This document shows positions 3,997 through 5,732 of a stretch of 5,732 nucleotides of DNA, piece after piece. A model generated the notes under the pieces. The model did no database searches. It worked only from the letters and a program-made list of their open reading frames with translations, and was not told where the DNA came from. Location: contig JAOZSF010000142.1 in NCBI GenBank assembly GCA_029939815.1, positions 1 to 5,732 of the forward strand, in the 5' to 3' direction. Position 1 is the stretch's first letter. The number at the start of each line of letters is the position of its first letter. The position numbers were made by a program, and so were the translations under genes. The stretch is from a bacterium. GTDB taxonomy: Bacteria; Auribacterota; UBA3054; B51-G9.

Positions 3997-5732
3997 AAAC
4001 TAATCAAAAAAGTAAAAAATCAGGGTGTTTTACGTATGCATTTGTTTTATTCGGAATTCCGTTTGCGCTGGTCGGGATTTTTCTCGGAATAAAATCTATC
4101 GGAAATTTTTCCGATGCCCATAAAATGAGAAAATGGGAAAAAGTTCCTGCCAAAATTATTAGCGTGAAATTAAATGAAAACCGCTCGGATAAATCAACTA
4201 CGTATTCTATTGATACTGCTTATCAATACAAGATTTCAGGAAAGGTTTACACCGGTTCAAGAGTGAATATTACCGGAGGTGGGGAAAGCGGTTCTTATTA
4301 TCCTGCTTTATATAAAAAAATGAAGCGGTACAAAAATAAGGGAGAAAATTATTTTTGTTTTGTTAATCCCGAAAAGCCGTGTGAATCAATTTTAAATAAT
4401 AAGTTAAGAACGGTGGATATAATAATATTTCCCGCAGTGGCAATTTTGTTTAGTGGTATCGGCATCGGAGTAATTGTTTTTGGAATAATTAATATAAAGA
4501 AAGCAAAGATTCTTGTTGGTTTGGAACAAAAATACCCGGATAAACCATGGATGCAAAAACCCGACTGGTTAAGCGGAAAAATAAAATCATCGAATAAAAC
4601 AATGGTTTATTTTTCATTGTTCTTCGCTTTGTTCTGGAATCTGATTTCATGGCCGGTAGTAATTGCTTTTATTCCCGAAATATTGAAAGAAAAGAATCAC
4701 GCGTTGATGTTCATTTTTCTTTTTCCCGCAGTCGGTATTGGGCTTATAATCTGGTTTGTCTTTTCGCTTATCCGTTGGAAAAAATTTGGCGAATCTGTTT
4801 TTATTATGAAATCTGTTCCCGGAGTTGTCGGCGGAGCGTTGAAAGGGCTCATCATTACAAATGTAAATATCAAACCCGATTCGGGATTTAAAATTGAATT
4901 GAACTGCGTTAACAAACACACATCCGGAAGCGGGAAAAATCGCCGAACTTCAGAACGGATTTTGTGGCAGGATGTTCGCTTTATAAAACGGGAAGCAATG
5001 GAAAATGATTTAACGAAATCGGCGATACCTGTTTTATTCAAAATTCCATTTGACGCAAGAGAAACCAATGAGGAGAATTCAAATGATAAAATAATCTGGC
5101 GGGTGAAAATCAGCGCTGAGGTTCCGGGAGTGGATTACAGCGCGCATTTTGAGGTTCCTGTTTTTAAAACAGAAGAAAGCAGAGAAGATTTCGAGCTTGA
5201 TGATTCTTCATTGGATAAATATGTAGAGAAACCAGGCGGAGACTCTTTGTTAAAATCCTCAGGAATAATTTCGGAAGAATTGATGAATGGGGGAGTCAGG
5301 TTTATCTTTCCTATTGCCTGGAAAAGCGCGGTGGTTATTTTTGCAGTTATTATTTTCTGGGGAGCTGTTGTTTTATTTTTATGGACGAAAAAGAATGCGC
5401 CTATGATGCTTAAAATAATTTTCAGCGCAGTTCTGCCTTTTCTTATTTACCGCTTTTTTGATTTACTGCTCTATAAAAGTGAGATTACCATTCAAAATAA
5501 CTCTGTTTCAATTTTAAACGGATGGCTTGGATTTCGCTCAGTAAAAGATTTGACAAGTTCGGATGTTTCTGAAATTAAAATTGAGAAAAGCAGTCAGTCA
5601 GGAAAAACACTTTTTTACTCTATTGCTGCAATAACTAAATTAGATAAAAAAGTGGTAATAGCCAAACGAATTAACAATCTTCAACACGCGGAATATATTA
5701 TTAATGAAATTAAAAAGGTGATAAAATTGACG
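3993..5732 (+). CDS. DUF3592 domain membrane protein, 3' end beyond window
   Basis: The frame from ATG 3993 stays open for 580 codons to the last base, so the C-terminus is missing. A membrane span (about 14-36) is followed by a DUF3592 domain at roughly 46-130 (WEKVPAKIISVKL; YQYKISGKVYTGSRV), which lies between two spans as usual. Further spans lie near 143-168, 204-230, 237-260, 444-464 and 472-492. Between spans 4 and 5 is a large soluble region (about 265-440) with conserved-looking pieces such as SVPGVVGG, TSGSGKNRRTSERILWQD, IWRVKISAEVPGVDY and FEVPVFKT, as in long DUF3592 proteins I recall from other Gram-negative bacteria. Function is unknown; an envelope role is inferred. There is no Shine-Dalgarno, so translation probably depends on coupling with the lipoprotein gene through the ATGA overlap. 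The start is supported because the first span follows directly and the next Met is residue 45. Confidence 0.88.
   Translation, partial: MKTNQKSKKSGCFTYAFVLFGIPFALVGIFLGIKSIGNFSDAHKMRKWEKVPAKIISVKLNENRSDKSTTYSIDTAYQYKISGKVYTGSRVNITGGGESGSYYPALYKKMKRYKNKGENYFCFVNPEKPCESILNNKLRTVDIIIFPAVAILFSGIGIGVIVFGIINIKKAKILVGLEQKYPDKPWMQKPDWLSGKIKSSNKTMVYFSLFFALFWNLISWPVVIAFIPEILKEKNHALMFIFLFPAVGIGLIIWFVFSLIRWKKFGESVFIMKSVPGVVGGALKGLIITNVNIKPDSGFKIELNCVNKHTSGSGKNRRTSERILWQDVRFIKREAMENDLTKSAIPVLFKIPFDARETNEENSNDKIIWRVKISAEVPGVDYSAHFEVPVFKTEESREDFELDDSSLDKYVEKPGGDSLLKSSGIISEELMNGGVRFIFPIAWKSAVVIFAVIIFWGAVVLFLWTKKNAPMMLKIIFSAVLPFLIYRFFDLLLYKSEITIQNNSVSILNGWLGFRSVKDLTSSDVSEIKIEKSSQSGKTLFYSIAAITKLDKKVVIAKRINNLQHAEYIINEIKKVIKLT

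Noticed and set aside
4917..4955. Glycine-lysine motif TSGSGKNRRTS in the DUF3592 protein, resembling a P-loop
   Set aside because: It does not fit GxxxxGK[ST], has no Walker B partner, and is a conserved-looking loop of long DUF3592 proteins as I recall them.
4647..5068. Overlapping - and + strand ORFs of 80-123 codons
   Set aside because: They are shadows of the open DUF3592 frame, which continues without a stop from 3993 to the window end with consistent membrane spans and family-like motifs.

Overview
The window reads as chromosomal DNA from an AT-rich, Gram-negative bacterium with an exosortase/PEP-CTERM surface-sorting system. The evidence is an outer-membrane-type lipoprotein, a PEP-CTERM tail, a PadR/HAAS regulatory pair and two families of REP-like palindromic repeats. 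This combination is most familiar to me from the Planctomycetota-Verrucomicrobiota-Lentisphaerota group, with Lentisphaerota my first guess. That placement is inference at low to moderate confidence. All genes I can support lie on the + strand.

Layout. (1) Bases 3-34 hold a near-consensus sigma-70-type promoter (TTGACA, 17 bp, TACAAT). Its -10 box lies inside an inverted repeat of PadR-operator type. (2) Bases 42-311 hold a small hydrophobic ORF of doubtful status that runs into a REP-like inverted pair (284-346), which supplies its last codons and stop. (3) Bases 386-745 encode a PadR-family regulator whose last six residues and stop come from a second repeat family (725-769). (4) Bases 799-3399 encode an 866-residue membrane protein with an N-terminal HAAS-like domain, about five membrane spans, a VIT domain, a von Willebrand A-like domain and a PEP-CTERM tail. 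(5) Bases 3413-3460 hold more of the second repeat family, so a 26-bp direct repeat (25/26 identical) brackets the VIT/VWA gene. (6) After an extended -10 promoter candidate come a DUF6717-like lipoprotein gene (3580-3996) and, overlapping it by 4 bp, a DUF3592-type membrane protein gene (from 3993). The latter is still open at the window end.

How the parts may work together: PadR probably represses its own promoter at the left edge. The HAAS-like domain, normally found on the partner protein encoded next to padR, is here the cytoplasmic end of a transmembrane protein with a large extracytoplasmic VIT/VWA part. This suggests, but does not prove, a membrane protein whose production, and perhaps signalling, is tied to PadR. 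The lipoprotein/DUF3592 pair looks like a separate, translationally coupled envelope unit of unknown function. No RNA genes, CRISPR arrays, insertion sequences or intrinsic terminators were recognised.
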